A stretch of 64,000 bases of DNA from Chamaelirium japonicum (taxonomy: Eukaryota; Streptophyta; Magnoliopsida; Liliales; Melanthiaceae): positions 53,890,879-53,954,878 of the forward strand of contig OX393550.1 of NCBI GenBank assembly GCA_947650365.1, in the 5' to 3' direction. The translations under genes were made by a program, and so were the position numbers. Shown here one piece after another: positions 8,998 through 21,987 of this stretch (position 1 is the stretch's first letter; each line of letters opens with the position of its first letter). The notes under the pieces were generated by a model. The model ran no database searches, was not told where the DNA came from, and was given only the letters and a program-made list of their open reading frames with translations.

Positions 8998-9107
8998 TTA
9001 GCCTATGGCCCCTTCAGCCCAATGTGGATCTCGCTCCCTGTCAAGGTGATTTGGTGAGCACGGAGGGGGGGTGCGAACTCCAGGGCAGATTTCAGCTACC
9101 CCCAACA

Positions 9108-10636
9108 GATTCATTCGTGCGAATGAATTAGAATGGATACATTCGTGCGAAAGAATTAGAATAGATCGTATGAACGAATTAGAATGGATCCTATGAATGA
9201 ATTAGAATGGATCGTGCGAATGAATTAGAATGGATCGTACGAATGAATTAGAATGGATCGTGCTAATGAATTAGAATTGATCGAACGAATGAATTAGCAT
9301 GGATCATGCTAATGAATTAGAATGGAACGTACGAATGAATTAGAATGGATCGTGTGAAAGAATTAGAATGGATTGTATGAATGAATTAGAATGAATTCGT
9401 ACGATCCATTCGAATTCATTCGCACGATCCATTCTAATTCATTCATACGATCCATTCTAATTCATTCATACAATCCATTCTAATTCGTTCACACAATCCA
9501 TTCTAATTCATTCGTAGGATCCATTCTAATTCATTCGTACAGTCTATTCTATTTCATTCGTACGATCCATTCTTACTCATTCGTATGATCCATTCCAATT
9601 CATTCGGACGAATGTATCCATTCTAATTTATTCGTACGATCCATTCTAATTCATTCGTACGATCTATTCTAATTCATTCGTACGATCCATTCTTACTCAT
9701 TCGTATGATCCATTCTAATTCATTCGTACGATTGATTCTAATTCATTCGTACGATCCATTCTAATTCATTCGCACAATCTATTCTAATTCATTCGTACGA
9801 TCCATTCTAATTCATTCATACGATCGTACGAATGAATTAGAATGGATCGTACGGAATGAATTAGAATGGATTGTATGAATGAATTAGAATGGATACATTC
9901 GTGCGAATGAATTAGAATGGATCATACGAATGAGTAAGAATGGATCGTACGAATGAAATAGAATGGATTGTACGAATGAATTAGAATGGATCGTACAAAT
10001 GAATTAGAATGGATCATACGAATGAATTAGAATGGATCATACGAAAGAGTAAGAATGGATCGTACAAATGAAATAGAATGGATTGTACGAATGAATTAGA
10101 ATGGATCGTACGAATGAATTAGAATGGATCGTGTGAAAGAATTAGAATGCATTGTATGAATGAATTAGAATGGATCGTATGAATGAATTAGAATGGATCG
10201 TGCGAATGAATTCGAATGGATCGCATGATCCATTCGAATAGAATGAATCGTATGAATGAATTAGAATGGATCGGGTGAATGAATTAGAATGGATTATAGG
10301 AATGAATTAGAATGGATCGTATGAATGAATTAGAATGGATCGTATGAATGAATTAGAATGGATCATGCGAATGAATTAGAATGGATCGTACGAATGAATT
10401 AGAATGGATCGTACGAATGAATTAGAATGGATCATACGAATGAGTAAGAATGGATTGTACGAATGAATTAGAATGGATCGTACGAATGAATTAGAATGGA
10501 TCGTGTGAAAGAATTAGAATGGATTGTATGAATGAATTAGAATGGATCATATGAATGAATTAGAATGGATCGTGCGAATGAATTCGAATGGATCATACGA
10601 ATGAATTAGAATGGATCGTACGAATGAATTAGAATG
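9108..10636. repeat. Satellite: unit 1 of a 1,529-bp tandem macro-repeat
   Basis: Blocks: + 9108-9396, - 9397-9823, + 9824-10636. The first bases (GATTCATTCGTGCGAATG) abut the LTR end. The flip at 9397 is of the GAATTCGTACGATCC class and that at 9824 is CGATCGTACG. Every landmark recurs 1,529 bases further right. Confidence 0.85.
10210..10239. repeat. Perfect hairpin, 13-bp stem
   Basis: ATTCGAATGGATC and its exact complement flank the loop GCAT. It is in effect half a monomer facing half an inverted monomer. Confidence 0.9.
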
Positions 10637-12061
10637 GATACATTCGTGCGAATGAATTAGAATGGATACATTCGTGCGAAAGAATTAGAATAGATCGTAT
10701 GAATGAATTAGAATGGATCCTATGAATGAATTAGAATGGATCGTGCGAATGAATTAGAATGGATCGTACGAATGAATTAGAATGGATCGTGCTAATGAAT
10801 TAGAATTGATCGAACGAATGAATTAGCATGGATCGTGCTAATGAATTAGAATGGAACGTACGAATGAATTAGAATGGATCGTGTGAAAGAATTAGAATGG
10901 ATTGTACGAATGAATTAGAATGAATTCGTACGATCCATTCGAATTCATTCGCACGATCCATTCTAATTCATTCATACGATCCATTCTAATTCATTCATAC
11001 AATCCATTCTAATTCTTTCACACGATCCATTCTAATTCATTCGTAGGATCCATTCTAGTTCATTCGTACAATCTATTTTATTTCATTCGTACGATCCATT
11101 CTTACTCATTCGTATGATCCATTCTAATTCATTCGGACGAATGTATCCATTCTAATTTATTCGTACGATCCATTATAATTCATTCGTACGATCCATTCTA
11201 ATTCATTTGTACGATCCATTCTTACTCATTCGTATGATCCATTCTAATTCATTCTTACGATCCATTCTAATTCATTCGTACGATCCATTCTAATTCATTC
11301 GCACAATCTATTCTAATTCATTCGTACGATCCATTCTAATTCATTCGTACGATCGTACGAATGAATTAGAATGGATCGTACGGAATTAATTAGAATGGAT
11401 TGTATGAATGAATTAGAATGGATACATTCGTGCGAATGAATTAGAATGAATCATACGAATGAGTAAGAATGGATCGTACGAATGAAATAGAATGAATTGT
11501 ACGAATGAATTAGAATGGATCGTACAAATGAATTAGAATGGATCGTACGAATGAATTAGAATGGATCATACGAATGAGTAAGAATGGATCGTACAAATGA
11601 AATAGAATGGATTGTATGATTGAATTAGAATGGATCATACGAATGAATTAGAATGGATCGTGTGAAAGAATTAGAATGCATTGTATGAATGAATTAGAAT
11701 GGATCGTATGAATGAATTAGAATGGATCGTGCGAATGAATTCGAATGGATCGCATGATCCATTCGAATAGAATGGATCGTATGAATGAATTAGAATGGAT
11801 CGGGCGAATGAATTAGAATGGATCGTATGAATGAATTAGAATGGATCGTATGAATGAATTAGAATGGATCGTGCGAATGAATTAGAATGGATCGTACGAA
11901 TTAATTAGAATGGATCATACGAATGAATTAGGATGGATCATACGAATGAGTAAGAATGGATCGTACGAATGAAATAGAATGGATTGTACGAATGAATTAG
12001 AATGGATACATTCATGCGAATGAATTAGAATGGATCGGACGATTGAATTAGAATGGATCGT
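10637..12061. repeat. Satellite: unit 2 of the 1,529-bp macro-repeat
   Basis: Blocks: + to 10925, - 10926-11352, + 11353-12061. The flips at 10926 and 11353 and the hairpin at 11739 are each exactly 1,529 bases after their unit 1 counterparts. The unit is shortened after about 11800, where fewer monomers are present than in unit 1. Confidence 0.85.
11739..11768. repeat. Perfect hairpin, 13-bp stem
   Basis: Same stem and loop (GCAT) as at 10210, exactly 1,529 bases away. Confidence 0.9.
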
Positions 12062-13523
12062 ACGATTCATTCTAATTCATTCGTACGATCCATTCTAATA
12101 CATTCGTACAATTCATGCTAATTCATTCGCACGATCCATTCTAATTCATTCGTACGATCCATTCTTATTCATTCATACGATCCATTCTAATTCATTCGCA
12201 CAATCCATTCTAATTCATTCGTACAATCCATTCTAATTCATTCATATGATCCATTCTAACTCATTCGGTGGATCCATTCTAATTCATTCGTACGATCCAT
12301 TCTAATTCATTCCCACGATCCATTCTAATTTATTCGTACGATCCATTCTAATTCATTCGTACGGTCTATTCTAATTCATTTGCACGAATGTAACCATCTT
12401 AATTCATTCATACGATTCATTCTAATTCATTCGTATGAGCTATTCTAATTCATTCGTACGATCCATTCTAATTCATTCGTACAATCCATTGTAATTCATT
12501 CATACCCATTTAGATTCATTCCCACAAATGTATCCATTCAAATTCTTTCATACGATCCAGTCTAATTCATTCGTACGATCCATTCTAATTCATTCGCACG
12601 AATAGATCCATTCTAATTCTTTCGTACGATTCATTCTAATTCATTCGTACGATCCATTCTAATTCATTCTCACAAATGTATCCATTCTAATTCATTCGTA
12701 CGATCCATTCTAATTCATTCCTACGATCTATTCTAATTCATTATCTCGAATGTATCCATTTTAATTTATTCGTACGATCCATTCTAATTCATTCGTACGA
12801 TCCATTCTAATTCATTCGTACGATCGATTCTAATTCATTCGCACTATCCATTATAATTCATTCGTACGATCCATTCTAATTCATTCATATGATCCATTCT
12901 AATTTATTCATTCAAATATATCCATTCTAATTCATTCGCACGATCCATTCTAATTCATTCGCACGAATGTATCCATTCTAATTCATTTGCACGATCCATT
13001 CTAATTCATTCCTATGATCTATTCTAATTCATTTGTATGATCCATTCTAATTCATTCGCTCGAATGTATCCATTCTAATTCATTCGTACGATCCATTCTA
13101 ATTCGTTCGTACGATCCATTCTAATTCGTTCGTACGATCCATTCTAAATCATTCGTATGATCCATTCTAATTCATTCCTACGATCTATTCTAATTCATTT
13201 GCTCGAATATATCCATTCTAATTCATTCGTTCGATCCATTCTAATTCATTCGCACGATCCATTCTAATTCATTCGTACGATCCATTCTAATCCATTCGTA
13301 CGATCCATTCTAATTCATTCGTACGATCCATTCTAATTCATTCGTACGATCCATTCTAATTCATTCGCACGAATGTATCCATTCTAGTTCATTCGTACGA
13401 TCCATTCTAATTCATTCGTACGATCCATTCTAATTCATTCACACGATCCATTCTAATTCATTCGTACGATCAATTCTAATTCATTCGCACGAATGTATCC
13501 ATTCTAATTCATTCGTACGATCC
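12062..13523 (-). repeat. Satellite: minus-oriented block, diverged monomers
   Basis: This block has more point variants and odd spacings than its neighbours, for example CATACCCATTTAGATTC near 12503 and several GCACGAATGTATCC (28-bp) monomers. It reads as an older or less homogenised part of the array. Confidence 0.8.
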
Positions 13524-15701
13524 TGAATTAGAATGGATCGTACGAATGAATTAGAATGGATACCTTTGTGCATATGAATTAGAATGGATCGTACGAATGA
13601 ATTAGAATGGATCATATTAATGAATTAGAATGGATCGTACGAATGAATTAGAATGGATACATTCGTGCGAATGAATTAGAATGGATCGTGCGAATCCATT
13701 AGACTGGATCGTGCGAATGAATAAGAATGGATCATACGATTGAATTAGAATGGATCGTACGAATTAATTAGAATGGATACATTCGTGCGAATGAATTAGA
13801 ATGGATTGTATGAATAAATTAGAATGGATCGTACGAATGAATTAGAATGGATCATACGAATTAATTAGAATGGATCATACGAATGAATTAGAATGGATCG
13901 TACGAATGAATTAGAATGGATCGTACGAATGAACTAGAATGGATCGTACGAATGAACTAGAATGGATACATTCGTGCGAATGAATTAGAATGGATCGTAC
14001 GAATGAATTAGAATGGATCGTACGAATGAATTAGAATGGATCTTACGAATGAATTAGAATGGATCGTACGAATGAATTAGAATGGATCTTAAGAATGAAT
14101 TAGAATGGATCGTACGAATGAATTAGAATGGATCGTACGAATGAATTAGAATGGATACATTCGTGCGAATGAATTCGAATGGATCGGACGAATGAATTAG
14201 AATGGATCGTACGAATGAATTAGAATGGATCAAATGAATGAATTAGAATGGTTACATTCATGCGAATGAATTAGAATGGATCGTACGAATGGATTAGAAT
14301 GGATCGTACGAATGGATTAGAATGGATACATTCGTGCGAATGAATTAGAATGGATTGTATGAATGAATTAGAATGGATCGTACGAATGAATTAGAATGGA
14401 TCGTATGAGTGAATTAGAATGGATACGAAGGAATTAGAATGGATCGTACGAAGGAATTAGAATGGATCATACAAATGAAATAGAATGGATCGTACGAAGG
14501 AATTAGAATAGATCGTACGAAGGAATTAGAATGGATCGTACGAAGGAATTAGAATGGATCGTACGAATGAAATAGAATGGATATATTCGTGCAAATGAAA
14601 TAGAATGGATCGTATGAATGAATTAGAATGGATCGTATGAGTGAATTAGAACGGATAGTACGAATGAAGTAGAATGGATCGTATGAATGAATTAGAATGG
14701 ATACATTCGTGCGAATGAATGAGAATGGATCGTATGAATGAATTAGAATAGATTGTGCGAATGAATTAGAATGGATCGTACGAATGAATTAGAATGGATA
14801 CATTCGTGCGAATAAATTAGATGGATTGTATGAATGAATTAGAATGGATCGTACGAATGAATTAGAATGGATCGTACGAATGAATTAGAATAGATTGCGC
14901 GAATGAATTAGAATGGATCGTGCGAATGAAATAGAATGGATCCAAATGAATTAGAATGGATCATACGAATGAATTAGAATGACGATCCATTCTTACTTAT
15001 TCGTATGATCCATTCTAATTTATTCGCACGAATGTATCCATTCTAATTCAATCGTACGTCTAATTCATTCGTACGGTCCATTCTAATTCATTCGCACAAT
15101 CCATTCTATTTCATTCGTACGATCCATTCTTACTCATTCGTATGATCCATTATGGATACATTCGTGCGAATGAATTAGAATGGATCATACGAATGAGTAA
15201 TAATGGATCGTACGAATGAAATAGAATGGATTGTGCGAATGAATTAGAATGGATCGTACGAATGAATTAGAATGGATCGTGTGAAAGAATTAGAATGGAT
15301 TGTATGAATGAATTAGAATGGATCGTACGAATGAATTAGAATGGATCGTACGAATGAATTAGAATGGATCATACGAATGAATTAGAATGGATTGTACGAA
15401 TGAATTAGAATGGATACATTCGTGCGAATGAATTAGAATGGATACATTCGTGCGAAAGAATTAGAATAGATCGTATGAATGAATTAGAATGGATCCAATG
15501 AATGAATTAGAATGGATCGTGCGAATGAATTAGAATGGATCGTACGAATGAATTAGAATGGATCGTGCTAATGAATTAGAATTGATCGAACGAATGAATT
15601 TGCATGGATCGTGCTAATGTATTAGAATGGAACGTACGAATGAATTAGAATGGATCGTGTGACAGAATTAGAATGGATTGTATGAATGAATTAGAATGAA
15701 T
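13524..15701. repeat. Satellite: module with a 170-bp inverted insert, copy 1
   Basis: Blocks: + 13524-14981, - 14982-15151, + 15152-15701. The short minus insert is bounded by GAATGACGATCCATTC and GATCCATTATGGATAC. The same arrangement recurs 3,840 bp to the right. The segment near 14420-14580 is rich in GAAGGAATTAG and GAAATAG monomers. Confidence 0.85.
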
Positions 15702-18128
15702 TCGTACGATCCATTCGAATTCATTCGAACGATCCATTCTAATTCATTCATACGATCCATTCTAATTCATTCATACAATCCATTCTAATTCTTTCACACG
15801 ATCCATTCTAATTCATTCGTAGGATCCATTCTATTTCATTCGTACAATCTATTCTATTTCATTCATACGATCCATTCTTACTCATTCGTATGATCCATTC
15901 TAATTCATTCGGACGAATGTATCCATTCTAATTTATTCGTACGATCCATTCTAATTCATTCGTACGATCCATTCTAATTCATTCATACGATCCATTCTAA
16001 TTCATTCGTCCGATCCATTCTAATTCATTCGCACGAATGTATCCATTCTAATTCATTCGTACGATCCATTCTAATTCATTCGTACGATCCATTCTAATTC
16101 ATTCGTAAGATCCATTCTAATTCATTCGTACGATCAATTCTAATTCATTCGTACGATCCATTCTAATTCATTCGCACGAATGTATCCATTCTAGTTCATT
16201 CGTACGATCCATTCTAATTCATTCGTACATCCATTCTAATTCATTCGCCCGATCCATTCTAATTCATTCGTACGATCCATTCTAATTCATTCATACGATC
16301 CATTCTAATTCATTCGTACGATCCATTCTAATTCATTCGCACAAATGTATCCATTCTAATTCATTCGTAGGATCTATTCTAATTCATTCGCATGATCCAT
16401 TCTAATTCATTCGTACGATCCATTCTAATTCTTTCACACGATCCATTCTAATTCATTCGTACGATCCATTCTAATTCATTCGCATGATCCATTCTAATTC
16501 ATTCGTACGATCCATTCTAATTCATTCGTACGATCCATTCTAATTCATTCGTACGATCAATTCTAATTCATTCGCACGATCTGTTCTTATTCATTCGCAC
16601 AATCCATTCTAATTCATTCGCATGAATGTATCCATTCTAATTCATTCGTACGATCCATTCTAATTCATTCATACGATCCATTCTAATTCATTCGTATGAT
16701 CCATTCTAATTAATTCGTATGATCCATTCCAATTCATTCGTACGATCCATTCTAATTCATTCATACAATCCATTCTAATTCATTCGTACGATCCATTCTA
16801 ATTCACTCATACGATCCATTCTAATACATTCATACGATCCATTCTAATTCATTTGCACGAATATATCCATTCTAATTCATTCGTACGATCCATTCTAATT
16901 CCTTCGTACGATCCATTCTAATTCATTCATACGATCTATTCTAATTCATTCGTACGATCCATTCTAATTCATTCGCACGATCCATTCTAATTCATTCATA
17001 GGATCCATTCTAATTCATTCATACGATCTAGTCTAATTCTTTTGCACGAATGTATCCATTCTAATTCATTCGCACGAATGTATCCATTATAATTCATTCG
17101 TACGATCCATTCTAATTCATTCGTACGATCCATTCTAATTCATTCATACGATCTATTCTAATTCATTCATACAATCCATTCTAATTCTTTCACACGATCC
17201 ATTTTAATTCATTCGTACGATGCATTCTAATTCATTCGTACAATCCATTCTATTTCATTCGTACGATCCATTCTTACTCATTGGTACGATCCATTCTAAT
17301 TTATTCGCACGAATGTATCCATTCTAATTCATACGTACGAATCCATTCTAATTCATTCGTACAATCTATTCTATTTCATTCGTACGATCCATTCTTACTC
17401 ATTCATATGATCCATTCTAATTCATTCCGACGAATGTATCCATTCTAATTTATTTGTACGATCCATTCTAATTCATTCGTACGATCCATTCTAATTCATT
17501 CTTACTATCCATTCTAATTCATTCGTCCTATCCATTCTAATTCATTCGCACGAATGTATCCATTCTAATTCATTCATATGATCCATTCTAATTCATTCGT
17601 ACGTTCCATTCTAACTCATTCGTAAGATCCATTCTAATTCATTCGTTCGATCCATTCTAATTCATTCGTACGATCCATTCTAATTCATTCGCACGAATGT
17701 ATCCATTCTAGTTCATTCGTACGATCCATTCTAATTCATTCGTACGATCCATTCTAATTCATTCGCACGATCCATTCTAATTCATTCGTACGATCCATTC
17801 TAATTCATTCATACGATCCATTCTAATTCATTCGTACGATCCATTCTAATTCATTTGCACAAATGTATCCATTCTAATTCATTCGTACGATCCATTCTAA
17901 TTCTTTCACACGATCCATTCTAATTCATTCGTACGATCCATTCTAATTCATTCGCACGATCCATTCTAATTTATTCGTACGATCCATTCTAATTCATTCG
18001 TACGATCCATTCTAATTCATTCGTACGATGCATTCTATTTCATTCGCACGATCCATTTTAATTCATTCGTACGATCAATTCTAATTCATTCGCACGAATG
18101 TATCCATGCTAATTCATTCGTACGATCC
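15702..18128 (-). repeat. Satellite: 2.4-kb minus-oriented block
   Basis: It starts with a GAATTCGTACGATCC flip and ends with GATCCTGAATTAG. It shares a rare GATCTGTTCTTATTC monomer (16579) with 25642, within a segment repeated about 9.1 kb apart (15702-16650 and 24851-25700). Confidence 0.82.
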
Positions 18129-19513
18129 TGAATTAGAATGGATCATACGAATGAATTAGAATGGATACCTTTGTGCATATGAATTAGAATGGATAGTGCG
18201 AATGAATTAGAATGGATTGTATGAAAGAATTAGAATGGATCGTACGAATGAATTAGAATGGATCGTATGAGTGAATTAGAATGGATACGAAGGAATTAGA
18301 ATGGATCGTACGAAGGAATTTGAATGGATCATACGAATGAAATAGAATGGATCGTACGAATGAATTAGAATGGATCGTACGAAGGAATTAGAATGGATCG
18401 TACGAATGAATTAGAATGGATATATTCGTGCAAAAGAATTAGAATGGATCGTATGAATGAATTAGAATGGATCGTATGAGTGAATTAGAACGGATAGTAT
18501 GAATGAAGTAGAATGGATCGTATGAATGAATTAGAATAGATACATTCGTGCGAATGAATTAGAATGGATCGTATAAATGAATTAGAATAGATTGTGCGAA
18601 TGAATTAGAATGGATCGTACGAACGAATTAGAATGGATACATTCGTGCGAATAAATTAGAATGGATTGTATGAATGAATTAGAATGGATCGTACGAATGA
18701 ATTAGAATGGATCGTACGAATGAATTAGAATAGATTGCGCGAATAAATTAGAATGGATCGTGCGAATGAAATAGAATGGATACAAATGAATTAGAATGGA
18801 TCATACGAATGAATTAGAATGACGATCCATTCTTACTCATTCGTATGATCCATTCTAATTTATTCGCACGAATGTATCCATTCTAATTCATTCGTACGTC
18901 TAATTCATTCGTACGGTCCATTCTAATTCATTCGCACAATCCATTCTATTTCATTCGTACGATCCATTCTTACTCATTCGTATGATCCATTATGGATACA
19001 TTCGTGCGAATGAATTAGAATGGATCATACGAATGAGTAAGAATGGATCGTACGAATGAAATAGAATGGATTGTGCGAATGAATTAGAATGGATCGTACG
19101 AATGAATTAGAATGGATCGTGTGAAAGAATTCGAATGGATTGTATGAATGAATTAGAATAGATCGTATGAATGAATTAGAATGGATCGTACGAATGAATT
19201 AGAATGGATCGTACGAATGAATTAGAATGGATCGTGCGAATGAATTAGAATGGATACATGCGTGCGAAAGAATTAGAATATATCGTAAGAATGAATTAGA
19301 ATGGATCCTATGAATGAATTAGAATGGATCATGCGAATAAATTAGAATGGATCGTACGAATGAATTAGAATGGATCGTGCTAATGAATTAGAATTGATCG
19401 AACGAATGAATTAGCATGGATCGTGCTAATGAATTAGAATGGAACGTACGAATGAATTAGAATGGATCGTGTGAAAGAATTAGAATGGATTGTATGAATG
19501 AATTAGAATGAAT
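18129..19513. repeat. Satellite: module with a 170-bp inverted insert, copy 2
   Basis: Blocks: + 18129-18821, - 18822-18991, + 18992-19513. Both inner flips are exactly 3,840 bp after copy 1. The next flip is 28 bases closer, which equals the loss of one 28-bp variant monomer. Confidence 0.85.
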
Positions 19514-20461
19514 TCGTACGATCCATTCGAATTCATTCGCACGATCCATTCTAATTCATTCATACGATCCATTATAATTCATTCATACAATCCATTCTAA
19601 TTCTTTCACACGATCCATTCTAATTCATTCGTAGGATCCATTCTAATTCATTCATACAATCTATTCTATTTCATTCGTACGATCCATTCTTACTCATTCT
19701 TATAATCCATTCTAATTCATTCGGACGAATGTATCCATTCTAATTTATTCGTACGATCCATTCTAATTTATTCGTACGATCCATTCTAATTCATTCGTAC
19801 GATCCATTCTTACTCATTCGTATGATCCATTCTAATTCATTCGTACGATCCATTCTAATTCATTCGTACGATCGATTCTAATTCATTCGCACTATCCATT
19901 CTAATTCATTCGTACGATCCATTCTAATTCATTCGTATGATCCATTCTAATTTATTCGTTCAAATATATCCATTCTAATTCATTCGTAAGATCCATTCTA
20001 ATTCATTCGCACGATCCATTCTAATTCATTCGCACGAATGTATCCATTCTAATTCATTTGCACGATCCATTCTAATTCATTCCTTTGATCTATTCTAATT
20101 CATTCGTACGATCCATTCTAATTCATTCTAATTCATTCGTACGATCCATTCTACGATCCATTCTAATTCATTCGTATATTCCATTCTAATTCATTAGCAC
20201 GATCCATGCTAATGAATTACAATGGATCGTACGATCCAATCTAATTCATTCATATGATCCATTCTTACTCATTCGTATGATCCATTCTAATTCAATCGTA
20301 CGATCCATTCTAATTCATTCGTACGATCCATTCTAATTCCTTCGTACGATCCATTCTAATTCATTCGTACGATCCATTCTAATTCATTCGTACGGTCCAT
20401 TCTAATTCCTTCGTACGATCCATTCTAATTCATTCGTACAATCTATTCTAATTCATTCGTA
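19514..20461 (-). repeat. Satellite: minus-oriented block with a one-monomer flip
   Basis: It is minus throughout except for a single plus monomer at about 20207-20230, made by an inverted TTAGCACGATCCATGCTAA motif. It ends at a TTCGTACGAATGGATAC flip. Confidence 0.8.
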
Positions 20462-21987
20462 CGAATGGATACATTCGTCTGAATGAATTAGAATGGATCG
20501 TACGAATGAGTAAGAATGGATCGTACGAATGAAATAGAATGGATTGCACGAATGAATTAGAATTGATCGTACGAATGAATTAGAATGGATCGTGCGAATG
20601 AATTAGAATGGATCGTACGAATGAATTAGAATGGATCGTACGAATGAACTAGAATGGATACATTCGTGCGAATGAATTAGAATAGATCGTACGAATGAAT
20701 TAGAATGGATCGTACGAATGAATTAGAATGGATCTTACGAATGAATTAGAATGGATCATACGAATGAATTAGAATGGATCGTACGAATGAATTAGAATGG
20801 ATACATTCGTGCGAATGAATTAGAACGGATCGGACGAATGAATTAGAATGGATCGGACGAATGAATTAGAATGGATCAAATGAATGAATTAGAATGGTTA
20901 CATTCATGCGAATGAATTAGAATGGATCGTACGAATGGATTAGAATGGATCGTACGAATGGATTAGAATTGATACATTCGAGCGAATGAATTAGAATGGA
21001 TCGTACGAATGAATTAGAATGGATCGTACGAATGGATTAGAATGGATCATACGAATGGATTAGAATGGATACCTTTGTGCATATGAATTAGAATGGATCG
21101 TACGAATGAATTAGAATGGATCATATTAATGAATTAGAATGGATCGTACGAATGAATTAGAATGGATCGTACGAATGAATTAGAATGGATACATTCGTGC
21201 GAATGAATTAGAATGGATACATTCGTGCGAAAGAATTAGAATAGATCGTATGAATGAATTAGAATGGATCCTATGAATGAATTAGAATGGATCGTGCGAA
21301 TGAATTAGAATGGATCGTACGAATGAATTAGAATGGATCGTGCTAATGAATTAGAATTGATAGAACGAATGAATTAGAATGGATAAATTCGTGCGAATGA
21401 ATTAGAATGGATCGGACGAATGAATTAAAATGGATCGTACGAATGAGTAAGAATGGATCGTACGAATGAAATAGAATAGATCGTACGAATGAATTAGAAT
21501 GGATCGTACAAAGGAATTAGAATGGATCGTATGAATGAATTAGAATGGATATATTCGTGCAAATGAATTAGAATGGATCGTATGAATGTATTAGAATGGA
21601 TCGTATGAGTGAATTAGAATGGATCGTACGAATGAATTAGAATGGATCGTATGAATGAATTAGAATGGATACATTCGTGTGAATGAATTAGAATGGATCA
21701 TACGAATGAATTAGAATAGCTCATACGAATGAATTAGAATGAATCGTATGAATGAATTAGAATGGTTACATTCGTGCGATTGAATTAGAATAGATCGTAC
21801 GAATGAATTAGAATGGATCGTACGAATAAATTAGAATGGATCGTGGGAATGAATTAGAATGGATCATACGAATGGATTAGAATGGATCCACCGAATGAGT
21901 TAGAATGGATCATACGAATGAATTAGAATGGATTGTACGAATGAATTAGAATGGATTGTGCGAATGAATTGGAATGGATCGTATGAA
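20462..21987 (+). repeat. Satellite: plus-oriented block running into the gap
   Basis: This is a plus block ending at the N run. Its last 100 bases, with the rare GATCCACCGAATGAG monomer at about 21887, match the segments near 28850, 32985 and 55480. That suggests what the missing sequence may resemble. Confidence 0.85.

Larger units (their letters stand above)
1..9107 (-). mobile_element. Ty3/gypsy LTR retrotransposon, Tat lineage, decayed, 3' end outside window
   Basis: This is one element read on the minus strand. The order from its 5' end is LTR (8005-9107), primer-binding site, Gag, protease, reverse transcriptase, RNase H, a second RNase H, integrase, a 78-bp tandem repeat, and an antisense ORF that runs off the left edge. 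The gene order PR-RT-RH-INT places it in Ty3/gypsy. An extra archaeal-type RNase H after the Ty3-type one, no chromodomain after the integrase, and an antisense ORF after pol point to the Tat lineage. The coding part is GC-rich and contrasts sharply with the AT-rich satellite to its right. Nine stop codons and two frameshifts break the polyprotein, so it is a dead copy unless supplied in trans. The 3' LTR, polypurine tract and left target-site copy are not in the window, so insertion age cannot be judged here. Confidence 0.93.
8005..9107 (-). repeat. 5' long terminal repeat
   Basis: On the + strand the LTR starts with TGTTCGGGGG (8005) next to the primer-binding site and ends with CCCCCAACA (9107). 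These ends are imperfect inverted repeats bounded by TG and CA, as expected for an LTR of 1,103 bp. Beyond 9107 the sequence changes at once to 23-bp satellite. Open frames seen within it on either strand are low-complexity by-products of the internal repeats. The matching 3' LTR would lie left of the window. Confidence 0.88.
8662..9107. repeat. Internal duplication in the LTR, 339-bp spacing
   Basis: The stretch at 8662-8745 (GCCTAAGGCCCCTTCGGCCC, CAATGTGGAGCTCGCTCCCT, GTCAAGGTGATTTGGT, a G run, then GCGAGCTCC) recurs at 9001-9085 with scattered changes. The offset is 339 bp. Both copies are preceded by the 22-bp minisatellite, so a larger unit of minisatellite plus unique segment was duplicated within the U3. 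Confidence 0.85.

Noticed and set aside
1-9107. Integrated pararetrovirus (caulimovirid) instead of an LTR retrotransposon
   Set aside because: An integrase with D,D35E, an LTR with TG...CA ends and a Tat-type dual RNase H are present; no movement protein is seen.
8005-9107. Origin of the 23-bp satellite from the LTR 22-bp minisatellite
   Set aside because: The unit lengths are close but the sequences are unrelated (GC-rich GAGCTC core against AT-rich GAATTAG core).
8301-9131. Several frames in the LTR with ELLRELGRAPERA-like repeats
   Set aside because: They are translations of the 22-bp minisatellite and end at the satellite boundary.
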